Shown here one piece after another: positions 8,997 through 17,856 of a DNA stretch of 64,000 nt (position 1 is the stretch's first letter; each line of letters begins with the position of its first letter). The translations under genes were made by a program, and so were the position numbers. Source of the stretch: Rhizobium sp. BK196 (GTDB lineage: Bacteria > Pseudomonadota > Alphaproteobacteria > Rhizobiales > Rhizobiaceae); NCBI RefSeq assembly GCF_014193255.1, contig NZ_JACHZB010000007.1, forward strand, positions 1 to 64,000, written 5' to 3'. The notes beneath the pieces were generated by a model. It had not been told where the DNA came from, did not search any database, and was given only the letters and a program-made list of their open reading frames with translations.

Positions 8997-9379
8997 GCCG
9001 CTTTCGGTCAAGCGCAGGGTCGATATGTGCAAATTCTGTTCGGACGCGCCGGTAAGCGTGCCTTCGCTCCGGATGATCTGAGCACCGCCAATCGGAACTT
9101 CCGCGGGTTCACCGCATTGCGTTCATCATCGACGACTGAGATGTAAATCGTGTCGCGGTGCCATGACATCTCGAAATCCGGCAGGCACGGTGTAAGCATA
9201 GCGGGCTAACCATTATCTTGATATCCGCGTCTACTTTCTAAATTTCGAATGTGCTAAAGTAATTCCGTGTGGCGCTTTAAGCTTCCGCGCACGCATTTCT
9301 ATTGGTCTTTCCAGGTCTGCTGTCTCGTTCAGCCGGAGTATTCATGCCGTAAATCGATAAACTTTCCAGGGAGGGAACA
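8997..9379 (+). other. Intergenic region without a recognised gene
   Basis: This 383-base stretch has no reading frame with a recognisable domain. Its 3' part is AT-rich (about 9210-9270) and contains TAAAGT near 9253 as a possible -10 for the cysteine-rich protein gene, plus a ribosome binding site just before 9380. The first half has the base composition of degraded coding DNA, but no parent gene could be named. Confidence 0.35.
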
Positions 9380-10180
9380 ATGCGAAAATATGCATCTTCT
9401 CAATCGGCAACACGGCGCAAGAGGCGTTGGCTTCCGTTGGGGCTGTCGGTATCAAGTCTCTTCTGCGCAGCCAGTCTTTTTGCAGGGATTGCTGTCGCGC
9501 AGGCACCCACCGAGGAGCAGCGCAGCGAGGTCCGGGCAGCATGCCGCTCCGATTTCATCGCGCAATGCACCGGTGTGCAGCCGGGAGGCATCGAGGCGCT
9601 GAATTGCCTGCAGCAACACGAGTCCACTCTCTCCGCTGCCTGCCGCAAAGCGGTATCAGCGATCACCGCCAAGCCGAAATCGACAGCTGCAGAGCCATCT
9701 CAAGCGGCGCCTGTCACGACAGGGGCGGCGACGCCGGCACCGGCAACTGGCGCTCAGACGGCGGCTCAACCGACCGAGGCGCAGCGTGATGCCGTCAAGT
9801 CAGCCTGCCGCTCCGATTTCATGGCGCAATGCTCCGGCGTGGCCCCGGGAGGTGCTGCTGCACTCTCCTGCCTGCAGCAGCATAATGCCCGCCTGTCGGC
9901 GCCCTGTCAGCAGGCCATTGCGGCCATCGGTGCACCAGGCGCGCCCGCTGCCGGTGCGGGTGCTGCAACAGCTGCCGTGCCGCCGGTAACTCGACCGGCC
10001 GTCATGCCTGTCTTCTCTCCGCGTGAGGAAGTGATGATCGTGCGTGAGACGTGCGGGCCTGATTTCCGGGCTTTCTGCCGGAAGGTGCCAATCGGTGGCG
10101 GCCGGGTCATCTCGTGCCTACGGGACAATCTGCAGCGCGTGTCGCCGGCTTGCCATAGGGTGCTGACCTCGGGGCTCTAG
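9380..10180 (+). CDS. Exported cysteine-rich repeat protein
   Basis: A 266-residue protein with a long basic N-terminus and a hydrophobic signal segment ending near GIAVAQA. The mature part has three copies of a cysteine-rich repeat, each with four Cys: about residues 43-96, 133-184 and 212-262. Each copy follows C-x6-C-x(12-15)-C-x(10)-C, as in RAACRSDFIAQCTGV. Repeats 1 and 2 are close copies, repeat 3 is diverged, and Ala/Pro/Thr-rich linkers separate them. This matches the bacterial cysteine-rich repeat family related to Golgi CFR1-type repeats; its function is unknown. Disulfides in the periplasm are likely. The start follows GGGAGGGA. Confidence 0.82.
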   Translation: MRKYASSQSATRRKRRWLPLGLSVSSLFCAASLFAGIAVAQAPTEEQRSEVRAACRSDFIAQCTGVQPGGIEALNCLQQHESTLSAACRKAVSAITAKPKSTAAEPSQAAPVTTGAATPAPATGAQTAAQPTEAQRDAVKSACRSDFMAQCSGVAPGGAAALSCLQQHNARLSAPCQQAIAAIGAPGAPAAGAGAATAAVPPVTRPAVMPVFSPREEVMIVRETCGPDFRAFCRKVPIGGGRVISCLRDNLQRVSPACHRVLTSGL

Positions 10181-10209
10181 CGACTTTCCAAATCCTATCT
10201 ACTTCCGCC

Positions 10210-10237
10210 AAGAATGCCTGAGCCGTCAGGCATTCTT
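10210..10237 (+). terminator. Strong intergenic hairpin, probable terminator
   Basis: AAGAATGCCTGA at 10210-10221 pairs perfectly over a GCCG loop with 10226-10237. The long T run usual for intrinsic terminators is missing; the 3' arm ends in CTT. Its place 30 bases after the cysteine-rich gene supports a 3'-end role. Confidence 0.7.
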
Positions 10238-10334
10238 CTGACGGCTCCAGACAGCCGTTCCGCTGTTGCCGCGGGACATCCGAAATCTCCGCATTTGATG
10301 AATTCAATGACGACACAAATGAAAGGCAGTTGCC

Positions 10335-11123
10335 ATGTCATCGACTTCTCATCTATCGCGATTGAAACGAATACTGGCCTATTCCGCTGTTGCCGCCGGT
10401 CTCGTTCTGCCAACCCGTGCATGGGCAGATGATGCAAAAGATCTTCTGAAGGCCATGTCCGATTTCCTGGTGGCACAGAAGACAATATCCTTCAACTACC
10501 AGTCATCGCTCGAGGCAGTGACGCCGGACTTCGAGAAGCTGCAATTCGTCAGTTCGGGTACGGCCAATATCACCCGGCCTGACAAACTGCGTGTTACGAG
10601 AACCGGTGGTTTTGCCGATATCGATGTCAGTTTCGATGGTTCGAAACTGACGGTGCATGGGAAGAATCTCGATGCCTATGCGAAGATTGACGGCAAGGGC
10701 TCGCTCGATGACCTGATCGACCGGCTCGCCAATGCGGGCGTGGAAGCGCCTGGCGCCGATCTTCTCTCGTCGCATGTCTTCGATACGCTAATGACCGATG
10801 TAACCGAGGCGAAGCACATTTCCAGCGCCTTCGTCGACGGTGTGGAATGCGAATATCTGGCCTTTCGAACGCCGGAAATCGACTGGCAGATCTGGATACA
10901 GACGGGACCGCAGCCGATACCTCGGCGTTATGTGATCACCAGTAAACATGTCGTCCAGGCGCCGCAATATACGCTTGAGATCAGTGACTTCAAAAGCGGA
11001 GCGGCCGTTGGCGCCACGTCCTACGACATCGACGTTCCTGCCAATGCCAAGACCGTGGATCTGAGCGAACTTCAATCGATCGACGAGCTTCCGGCGCCTG
11101 CTGTCACAGGAGAGATGCAATGA
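10335..11123 (+). CDS. DUF2092 domain-containing exported protein
   Basis: A 262-residue protein with a signal peptide cleaved near AWA-DDA. The mature part reads as a DUF2092 domain: an early AMSDFLVAQKTISFNY, then alternating beta strands (DIDVSFDGSKLTVHGKN) and a late YVITSKHV, resembling the LolA/LolB-like half-barrel class of periplasmic lipid-binding folds. Its function is unknown; a periplasmic or envelope role is inferred. It overlaps the next gene by 4 bases (ATGA), so the two are translationally coupled. Confidence 0.82.
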   Translation: MSSTSHLSRLKRILAYSAVAAGLVLPTRAWADDAKDLLKAMSDFLVAQKTISFNYQSSLEAVTPDFEKLQFVSSGTANITRPDKLRVTRTGGFADIDVSFDGSKLTVHGKNLDAYAKIDGKGSLDDLIDRLANAGVEAPGADLLSSHVFDTLMTDVTEAKHISSAFVDGVECEYLAFRTPEIDWQIWIQTGPQPIPRRYVITSKHVVQAPQYTLEISDFKSGAAVGATSYDIDVPANAKTVDLSELQSIDELPAPAVTGEMQ

Positions 11124-11449
11124 CCCGCAGCACGCTCTTTTTCGCCCTCTGCCTTGCCGGCGCGATGACCTTCACGGATTTTCGCATGGAAGGGCAAGGT
11201 CCGCTGCCGGTGTCGATCGGCTTCGCCACACCGGCGGGCGCTGTCATCGGTCGGCCCCTGACGCCGCTGTCCTACGCCGGCGTTGCCCGTCGCACGACGC
11301 GCCGGGTTGTCCGCCGAACGGCGACCACCATTGCGGTGCTGCCCGCCGGTTGCGTCTACGGTGCTTATTATGGTGGTTATTACTACCGCTGCGGCGGCTT
11401 GTATTACGCCAAGAGCGGCGGCGTTTATATTCAGGTGATCGTGCAATAA
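11120..11449 (+). CDS. Small exported YG-rich protein coupled to the DUF2092 gene
   Basis: A 109-residue protein with a hydrophobic N-terminal segment (STLFFALCLAGAM) that may be a signal peptide. An Arg-rich middle (RRTTRRVVRRT) is followed by a Tyr/Gly-rich C-terminus with two Cys, including YGAYYGGYYYRCGG. I do not recognise a characterised family. The 4-base overlap with the DUF2092 gene says they are made together. The C-terminal pattern suggests a small surface or periplasmic protein. Confidence 0.75.
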   Translation: MTRSTLFFALCLAGAMTFTDFRMEGQGPLPVSIGFATPAGAVIGRPLTPLSYAGVARRTTRRVVRRTATTIAVLPAGCVYGAYYGGYYYRCGGLYYAKSGGVYIQVIVQ

Positions 11450-11465
11450 GTTCGCATGCGAGGCG

Positions 11466-11567
11466 AGAGCATTTCCGTTTTCCTTCGAATCCCAGAACTG
11501 CTCTATCTCTTTGTTTTTTACGCAATTCCGGACACAAAACCGCTGCACACTTTGCTGGAATTGCCTA
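11466..11567 (-). repeat. Rhizobial palindromic mosaic element, copy A
   Basis: An inner stem GCAATTCC (11522-11529) pairs with GGAATTGC (11557-11564) around the conserved core ACCGCTGC-ACACTTT. An outer part has AGAGCA (11466-11471) facing TGCTCT (11499-11504). The arm directly abuts the TAG stop of the minus-strand RND permease gene. Copies B (17.9 kb) and C (61.5 kb) share the core. It resembles the RIME-type intergenic mosaic elements known from rhizobia. Confidence 0.8.
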
Positions 11568-14500
11568 TTGCACCCTCACCTCTGCTTCTGCGACCGCAGG
11601 GGTTTTGCTGCGGCGCCTTCTGAATTCCTCAAGGCGCTGCAGCACGACGTAGAATGAAGGAACGAACAAAACGGCAAGGCAGGTCGATGCGATCATGCCG
11701 CTGAAGACCGAGATGCCGATCGACTTGCGGGCAGATGCGCCGGCTCCCGTCGCGAGGACAAGCGGCAGGACGCCGAGAATGAAGGCGAAGGATGTCATGA
11801 GGATCGGGCGGAAACGCAGGCGGGCCGCTTCGACCGCAGCGTCCAGTATTTCCATCCCTTCCTCACGCTTTTCACGCGCATATTCGACGATCAGGATGGC
11901 GTTCTTCGATGCCAGCGCGATCAAAAGGATCAGGCCGATCTGGGTGTACAGATTGTTGGCGACGCCCGCCGCCATCAACGCGCCGACGGTGCCGAGCAGA
12001 GCAAGCGGGACGGCCAGCAGCACGGCAAGCGGCAGGATCCAGCTTTCATATTGACCCGCAAGCACGAAATAGACGAGCAGCATGCCGAGCGCGAAGATAT
12101 AGTAGATCTGTCCGCCGACCGCCTTTTCCTGATAGGAGAGCGCCGTCCACTCATAGCCGGTTCCTGTTGGCAAGGTCTGGTCGGCGATCTGCTCCATGAC
12201 GTCGAGTGCCTGGCCGGAGCTGAAGCCGGCGGCAGGTCCGCCGACGATGGTTGCTGACGGGTAGAGGTTGTAGAGGCTGATCAGTGAAGGGCCTTGCATC
12301 GGCTTGATATCGACAACGGTTCCGAGCGGCACCATGGTGCCATCGCCGGCCTTGACCTCCAGATTGCGGATATCGCCGGGGCTGACGCGGAATTCCGGAG
12401 ATGCCTGGGCGTAGACCTGGAACGTGCGGCCAAACTTGTTGAACTGTGTCACGTAACTCGATCCGACATAGCCCGACAGCGCAGAGAAAACCTGTCCGAC
12501 CGTGACGCCCAGCGTCTCGGCCTTGATGCGGTCGACTACGATTTCGAGCTGCGGCACATTCGAGCGGAACGACGTGCTCAGCCTTTGCAGGGATGACTGG
12601 ACTTCGCCATTTTTCACAATCGTATCGGTAAGAGACTGCAACAGTGCGTAGTCGGATACGCCGTTTTTGAGTTCCACCTGCATCGTAAAGCCGCTGGCAT
12701 TGCCGACGCCCTGGATCGGCGGCGGTACGATCACCAAGGTTTTCGCAACCAGTACGCTTTGCAGCGCGCCATTAAGGTGCTGGTAGATGGACAGGAGATC
12801 CTGACCTTTTTCCTTAAGCCTTTCGTCCCAGTCTTTCAGCACGACATAAGCAACGCCGGCATTCTGCAGGCTGGCATTGTTGTCGAGAACGGATATGCCA
12901 CTGATCGTCAGGACCTGATCGACGCCCGGTGTCGCCTGGGCGATCTTGCCGACCTCCGCCATGACAGCGTCAGTGCGCTCCTTGGAAGCGCCATCAGGCA
13001 GTTGAGCGCCGATCAGCACGTAGCCCTGATCCTCGATCGGCAGGAATGCAGTCGGCACGCGCGTGAGGCCCCAGACAGCGACGCCCATCAGCGCCAGCGC
13101 CAGAATAACCATGACCGTGGCGTGGCGCGTCATCGAACCGATCAGCCGGACGTATCCGCGTTCGCCCCAGTCGTAAATTCGGTTGAAGCCGCGATAGACG
13201 AAGTTCCGCTTCTCGGGAGGCACCGGCGTGCGCAGCCAGAGGGCGCATTGCGTCGGTTTCAGCGTCACAGCATTGATGGCGCTGATCAGCGCCGTTGCGG
13301 CAATGACCAGAGCGAACTGCCGGTAAAGCTGGCCTGTCAGCCCCGGCAGGAAGGCGGCCGGAATGAAGACGGCCATCAGTACCAGCGTAATGCCGATAAC
13401 GGGGCCGAGCAGTTCGTCCATCGCCTTTTCGGCCGCCTGCCTGCCGGACATGCCCGCCTCGATATGTCTCGCGACACCCTCGACAATGACAATGGCGTCA
13501 TCGACGACGATGCCGATGGCTAGGACGATTGCGAACAGAGTGGAGAGGTTGACGGTAAAGCCCATGGCGGCCATCGCGGCAAAGGCGCCGATGATGGTGA
13601 CGGGAACTGTTGTCGCCGGCACGAGCATGGCTCGCCAGTCCTGCAGAAACAGCAGAATGACGATGAGAACGAGAACGCCTGCCTCGATCAGCGTGACATA
13701 GACTTCGTTGATCGACGCCTTAACGAATTTCGTCGTGTCGAAGGGGAGATGATATTCGAGGCCCGGCGGGAAGGCCTTCGCCAGTTCCGCCATCTTTGCA
13801 TCGACTGCCTGGGCCACAGCAATGGCGTTTGCTTCCGGCAATTGGGAGATACCGATGCCCGCAGCTGGTCTGCCATTCTGCGTGAAGGTCTGGCTATAGG
13901 TCTGCGCACCCAATTCGACCCGGCCGATATCGCGGATGCGCGTTACCCGGCCGCCGTCCGCGCCATCCACTTTGACGATGATGTTTTCGTAGTCGACAGC
14001 ATCGTTCAGCCGGCCATTGATGTTCAGTGTGTATTGGAATGTCTGCCCTTGGGGAACCGGCGGAATGCCGATCTGGCCGGCCGTGACCTCCTGGCTCTGC
14101 TGCTGCACGACATTGACGATATCCTGCGGCGTGAGCCCGCGGGCCTGCAGCAGGTTTGGATCCATCCAGATGCGCATGGCATATTGGCCGGCGCCGAAGA
14201 CAGTGACGTTGCCGACGCCGGGCAAGCGGGCAAGCTCGTTCTGCAGGTTGATGACCGCATAATTGGAGAGGAACAGGCTGTCATAGCGGCTATCAGGCGA
14301 AGTCAGGCTGACGAAGCCGAGGATCGCGGTCGATTTCTTCTGAGTGCTGACGCCTTGAACCTGCACAGACTGCGGAAGCGACGACATGGCGATCGCAACG
14401 CGGTTTTGCACCAGGACCTGTGCCTGGTCGGGATCGGTGCCGATGGCGAAGGTCACGGTCAGCGAGTAGGTTCCGTCGCTTGCGCTGGTGGACTGCATGT

Positions 14501-14732
14501 AGAGCATGTCCTGTACGCCGTTGACCTGCTGCTCGATCGGCAGGGCGACCGTATCGACAAGTGTCTTGGCGCTGGCGCCCGGAAAGCGGGTCGTAACCTG
14601 TACTGTCGGCGGAACGACATCAGGATATTGCGCCACCGGCAGTTGGAAAAGAGCCACCGCGCCGATGAGAACAAAGACCAATGCCAGAACATTGGCGAGC
14701 ACCGGCCGTTCGATGAAGAAGCGCGAGATCAT
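11565..14732 (-). CDS. Multidrug efflux RND transporter permease (AcrB/MexB/BepE-like)
   Basis: Inner-membrane proton-driven pump subunit of 1055 residues, the normal HAE1 size. It begins MISRFFIERPVLANVLAL, has the paired proton-relay Asp in GIVVDDAIVIVEG (TM4) and the Lys in SKNAILIVEYA (TM10), and repeats the halves ending PSFYV. It shares an operon with the upstream adaptor gene (41 bases between them). No outer-membrane factor is encoded nearby, so a TolC-like protein from elsewhere must complete the pump. The stop codon adjoins a palindromic repeat. Confidence 0.96.
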   Translation of the reverse strand: MISRFFIERPVLANVLALVFVLIGAVALFQLPVAQYPDVVPPTVQVTTRFPGASAKTLVDTVALPIEQQVNGVQDMLYMQSTSASDGTYSLTVTFAIGTDPDQAQVLVQNRVAIAMSSLPQSVQVQGVSTQKKSTAILGFVSLTSPDSRYDSLFLSNYAVINLQNELARLPGVGNVTVFGAGQYAMRIWMDPNLLQARGLTPQDIVNVVQQQSQEVTAGQIGIPPVPQGQTFQYTLNINGRLNDAVDYENIIVKVDGADGGRVTRIRDIGRVELGAQTYSQTFTQNGRPAAGIGISQLPEANAIAVAQAVDAKMAELAKAFPPGLEYHLPFDTTKFVKASINEVYVTLIEAGVLVLIVILLFLQDWRAMLVPATTVPVTIIGAFAAMAAMGFTVNLSTLFAIVLAIGIVVDDAIVIVEGVARHIEAGMSGRQAAEKAMDELLGPVIGITLVLMAVFIPAAFLPGLTGQLYRQFALVIAATALISAINAVTLKPTQCALWLRTPVPPEKRNFVYRGFNRIYDWGERGYVRLIGSMTRHATVMVILALALMGVAVWGLTRVPTAFLPIEDQGYVLIGAQLPDGASKERTDAVMAEVGKIAQATPGVDQVLTISGISVLDNNASLQNAGVAYVVLKDWDERLKEKGQDLLSIYQHLNGALQSVLVAKTLVIVPPPIQGVGNASGFTMQVELKNGVSDYALLQSLTDTIVKNGEVQSSLQRLSTSFRSNVPQLEIVVDRIKAETLGVTVGQVFSALSGYVGSSYVTQFNKFGRTFQVYAQASPEFRVSPGDIRNLEVKAGDGTMVPLGTVVDIKPMQGPSLISLYNLYPSATIVGGPAAGFSSGQALDVMEQIADQTLPTGTGYEWTALSYQEKAVGGQIYYIFALGMLLVYFVLAGQYESWILPLAVLLAVPLALLGTVGALMAAGVANNLYTQIGLILLIALASKNAILIVEYAREKREEGMEILDAAVEAARLRFRPILMTSFAFILGVLPLVLATGAGASARKSIGISVFSGMIASTCLAVLFVPSFYVVLQRLEEFRRRRSKTPAVAEAEVRVQ

Positions 14733-14773
14733 GCTGTTGTCCTTGGACCTTCAGATGAAGCGGGTGGCGGATT

Positions 14774-15973
14774 TTACTGCGTCGTCGTTGTGGCCTTTGC
14801 ATCGGCGCCGGTTTCTGCCGGCTGCGTTTTCATATCGATTTTCTCCGGTGCGACCTTGCCGCCGGGGATTGCCTGCTGGATGCCTTGGACGACGACCCAG
14901 TCGGCGGGCTCGAGGCCGGATTCGATGACGCGAAGGGCGCCTTCGCGCTGGCCAGTCTTGACCTGTTTCTGTTCGACGGTGTCATCCTTGCCGAGCACGA
15001 GCAGATAGCTGCCGAGCTGGTTGGTCGCGATCGCATCGTCGCGCACAAGCAATGCCTTCTCATTCTGGCGGATCGGTACGCGAACGCGCACGAAGAAGCC
15101 GGGCAACAGGGCCTTGTCCTTGTTGTCGAACAGAGCCCGCACCTGAAGCGTGCCGGTCGATGCATCGAGTTGCGGCGAGACGTAGTCCAGATGTCCTTTG
15201 TGGGGATAGCCTTCCTCGGATTGCAGGCCGAGTTCTGCTGGGATGCTCGGCAGATCCGTCTGCTTGAAGGTGCGTCCCTGCTTTCTCAACATATCCTTGA
15301 TCAGCAGCACCTGGGTTTCGCTGACGTTGAAATAGGCATAGATCGGGTCCGTCTGGACAATGCTGGCGAGCTTGGTGGGACCCGAGACGCCGACGAGCGT
15401 GCCGATATCGACAAGGTGGTCGGTCACCGTGCCATCGAAGGGTGCAATGACTTCGGTATAGCCGAGATTGATCGTTGCAAGTTCGACATTGGCCTGCGCA
15501 TTGAGGATTTGCGCATTGGCTTCATCGAGCGTCGCCTTGGCGCTGTCGACGGCTGTCTGCGTCGTGACCTGCTGCTTCATCAGATTGAGCTGACGATCGT
15601 ACTCCTGCTTGGCGCCGACCTGGGATGCCTGTTGCGATGCGAGGGATGCCTTGGCCTGATCAAGCTGGGCCTGATAGGTGTCGCGCTCGATTCCGAAGAG
15701 CTTGGTTCCCTTCGTTACCGTCGTGCCGTCCTGATAATCGATCGATTGAAGGTAACCTTGGACGCGCGCTTCGATATCGACCGAGTTCAGCGGCGCAGTA
15801 TTGCCCGTGAGTTCGAAATAGAGGGTGACGGGCTCCTGGACTGGTTGCGCAACACGGACGGCCGGCGGCGGAGGCGGGACGTAGGTATTGCTGCTTCCAT
15901 CGCAGGCAGCGAGCGCTGCCATACCGATGAGTGTCACAGAAAACTGCAGGCCCCGATGCAATCCCTCATGCAT
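14774..15973 (-). CDS. RND efflux periplasmic adaptor lipoprotein (AcrA/BepD-like)
   Basis: Membrane fusion protein of 399 residues. The lipobox LAAC at about residues 21-24 predicts a lipoprotein. A biotinyl-lipoyl half (GYLQSIDYQDGTTVTKGTKL), an alpha-helical hairpin around residues 95-165 and a second lipoyl half (APFDGTVTDHLVDIGTLVG) follow in the usual order. It bridges the RND permease to an outer-membrane channel. It is the first gene of the operon, and the upstream 203 bases hold two dyads that could be repressor sites. Confidence 0.95.
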   Translation of the reverse strand: MHEGLHRGLQFSVTLIGMAALAACDGSSNTYVPPPPPAVRVAQPVQEPVTLYFELTGNTAPLNSVDIEARVQGYLQSIDYQDGTTVTKGTKLFGIERDTYQAQLDQAKASLASQQASQVGAKQEYDRQLNLMKQQVTTQTAVDSAKATLDEANAQILNAQANVELATINLGYTEVIAPFDGTVTDHLVDIGTLVGVSGPTKLASIVQTDPIYAYFNVSETQVLLIKDMLRKQGRTFKQTDLPSIPAELGLQSEEGYPHKGHLDYVSPQLDASTGTLQVRALFDNKDKALLPGFFVRVRVPIRQNEKALLVRDDAIATNQLGSYLLVLGKDDTVEQKQVKTGQREGALRVIESGLEPADWVVVQGIQQAIPGGKVAPEKIDMKTQPAETGADAKATTTTQ

Positions 15974-16083
15974 TCTTGCTGCCCCGATGATCTATTTGCC
16001 CCGGTCTTGATGCGTGCCTTGGCGGCGATCCCTATAGCCGCCGGATGTTTCAGGCATGCGGTACTATGTCGCGGGATTGCCCG

Positions 16084-16126
16084 AAATTGCAATAGCTTGC
16101 GGCATGCAATTTAGCTTTGTCTAAAT
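16084..16126 (-). promoter_or_regulatory. Double dyad upstream of the first RND operon
   Basis: AAATTGCA (16084-16091) and TGCAATTT (16105-16112) form a perfect 8-bp inverted repeat with 13 bases between. ATTTAG-CTTTGT-CTAAAT (16109-16126) overlaps it. They lie about 110-150 bases before the adaptor start. A palindrome of this form suits a TetR- or MarR-type repressor, but no such gene is adjacent. Confidence 0.5.
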
Positions 16127-16176
16127 GATTGACGCTGCATGGCCCGGACGGCGGCTCAGCCTGGACATTTTTCTAC

Positions 16177-17319
16177 TCACTGCTGGGTAATGAGCAGTAT
16201 GTAAGCCAAAAATAGCACCAGGTGAACCGCGCCCTGCATGAGGTTGGTGCGGCCACTTGAAAAGGTAATGATGCTGACGGCGAGCGTCAGCACGAACATG
16301 ACGAGATCCGGACCCTGAAGCCCTAATGTGACGGGGTGCCCGTAAAAATGGCTGATTGCCAGCATGGCCGGCACGGTCAGGCCGATCGTCGACAGGACTG
16401 AGCCGAGGAAGATGTTGATGGCGCGTTGCAGATGGTTGGCTACGGAAGCACGCACGGCGCTGATGGCTTCGGGTGTCGCGACAAGCACCGCCATGATCAC
16501 ACCGCCAAATGCCGCCGGTGCATGCAGGGTTTCGATCACGTAGTCGATCGGCAGGGCAAGCTGTTCGACCAGGAAGACGACCGGCCCCATATAGGCGAGC
16601 AGCAGCACTGCATGATGCCATACCGACCGGTGGTGCCGTATGCCGACTGCGTGCCGCTCATGATCGTCGCCGTCATCGGCGAAGTAGCGCTGATGGCGGC
16701 CGGACTGCAACAGGAGAAATATGCTGTAGAGGCCGATCGAGATGATGCCAAGAAACATCTGTCTCGGAGCCGAGGGATGCGGGCCATCCGGGCCGGCGAG
16801 AAACGTCGGCATGACGAGGCTGAGGGTCGCCAAGGGCACGATAACGCCGAGATAGGCATTGGCGCCGTGCAGATTGTGCTGTTGGTCTTCCCGCCGCCAT
16901 GCGCCTAAGAGCAGCGACAACCCGACCATGCCGTTCAGGATGATCATCACGACGGCAAACAGCGTGTCGCGGGCGAGCGTCGGATTGTTTTCCCCGTGAA
17001 GCATGACGGCTGAGATCGCCATCACTTCGATCGAGGTAATGGCAAGCGTCAGGATGAGGGTTCCGTATGGCTCCTCGAGCTGCTCTGCCAGATGATCCGC
17101 ATGGCGAACGACCGAAAGAGCAGAGCCCAGCACGACGGCAAAAAGCCAGAGAAGAATGATGACGAACCAGATCGGCTCGGAAAGCCGGTCGAAGATCGGA
17201 TCGCGGAAGGCGAGGAAAATCAGGCTGGTCGCGATGCTGACGCCAAGGAACCATTCCTCACGGGCCAGGCTCGCCACGCTGGTGGTGTGCGATGTGGAGC
17301 CGTCAGTCATCGGCACCAT
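16177..17319 (-). CDS. chaA: Calcium:proton antiporter (ChaA/CAX family)
   Basis: Membrane cation exchanger of 380 residues with about eleven hydrophobic segments in two inverted repeats. The alpha repeats are visible as GTLILTLAITSIEVMAISA (about residue 85) and VLVATPEAISAVRAS (about 265), with the acidic residues that bind Ca2+. Between the halves is a His/Asp-rich cytoplasmic loop (RYFADDGDDHERHAVGIRHH) that may sense cations. Start is at 17319 or three codons later. It stands alone; direction and ion preference are inferred from family. Confidence 0.9.
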   Translation of the reverse strand: MVPMTDGSTSHTTSVASLAREEWFLGVSIATSLIFLAFRDPIFDRLSEPIWFVIILLWLFAVVLGSALSVVRHADHLAEQLEEPYGTLILTLAITSIEVMAISAVMLHGENNPTLARDTLFAVVMIILNGMVGLSLLLGAWRREDQQHNLHGANAYLGVIVPLATLSLVMPTFLAGPDGPHPSAPRQMFLGIISIGLYSIFLLLQSGRHQRYFADDGDDHERHAVGIRHHRSVWHHAVLLLAYMGPVVFLVEQLALPIDYVIETLHAPAAFGGVIMAVLVATPEAISAVRASVANHLQRAINIFLGSVLSTIGLTVPAMLAISHFYGHPVTLGLQGPDLVMFVLTLAVSIITFSSGRTNLMQGAVHLVLFLAYILLITQQ

Positions 17320-17483
17320 CGCCGGCCATGAAGTACCGTCGCGCTACGACCGCCGCCATCTTCCCCTCCGCTCCGCTCCGCCTGGTCAAACCGAGCAATG
17401 CGGTTGATGGCGGTCGAGGCGATTGTCTCATGCAGAGGGGCAATCCGCCTATCTAAAAATCACCGCCCCGGCTTAGGGGGAAT

Positions 17484-17834
17484 TCAATGATACTTCCGCT
17501 TCTCCCGCCCCAGAATTTCCGGCGCATTGAGGCCGGCGATCGGCCGCGAGAGATCTGCGGGGATATCGCCGGCAAGCTGGAGGTCCAGGTAGCGTGCGCA
17601 GCAGACGCGGAGGAACGAGGTGAAGTTGCCGAGGTCATGGCCGGCGTCGATCGACTCGTGATGCAGCCTGGTGATCAGCTGAACCACGTTCATGCCGTCG
17701 CGGGCGGCAATTTCCTCCAGCTTCGACCAGAAGAAATTCTCCAGCCGCACGCTCGTGACCATGCCATCGATGCGCAGCGACCGGGTTGTACTTTCCCAGA
17801 GCCTGGCATCAGCTTTGATGAATAGTTCGCACAT
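17484..17834 (-). CDS. Ribbon-helix-helix domain-containing protein
   Basis: A 116-residue protein with the motif TSVRLENFFWSKLEEIAARDGMNVVQLITRLH, which forms the beta strand and two helices of a ribbon-helix-helix DNA-binding fold; a C-terminal segment with Cys-Cys (FLRVCCARYLDL) follows. This matches the RHH_4 family common in alphaproteobacteria. The ATG at 17834 has GAGGA upstream; a longer reading frame to 17993 runs through a palindromic repeat and is not credible. Its target is unknown. Confidence 0.82.
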   Translation of the reverse strand: MCELFIKADARLWESTTRSLRIDGMVTSVRLENFFWSKLEEIAARDGMNVVQLITRLHHESIDAGHDLGNFTSFLRVCCARYLDLQLAGDIPADLSRPIAGLNAPEILGREKRKYH

Positions 17835-17856
17835 CGCGTTCCTCGCGCCCGTCCAT

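Noticed and set aside
9008..9199. A 63-residue reading frame on the minus strand
   Set aside because: No ribosome binding site, no recognisable domain, and composition does not match neighbouring genes.
13749..16114. Long plus-strand frames opposite the first RND genes
   Set aside because: They mirror the codon pattern of the real genes and have no domain or ribosome binding site.
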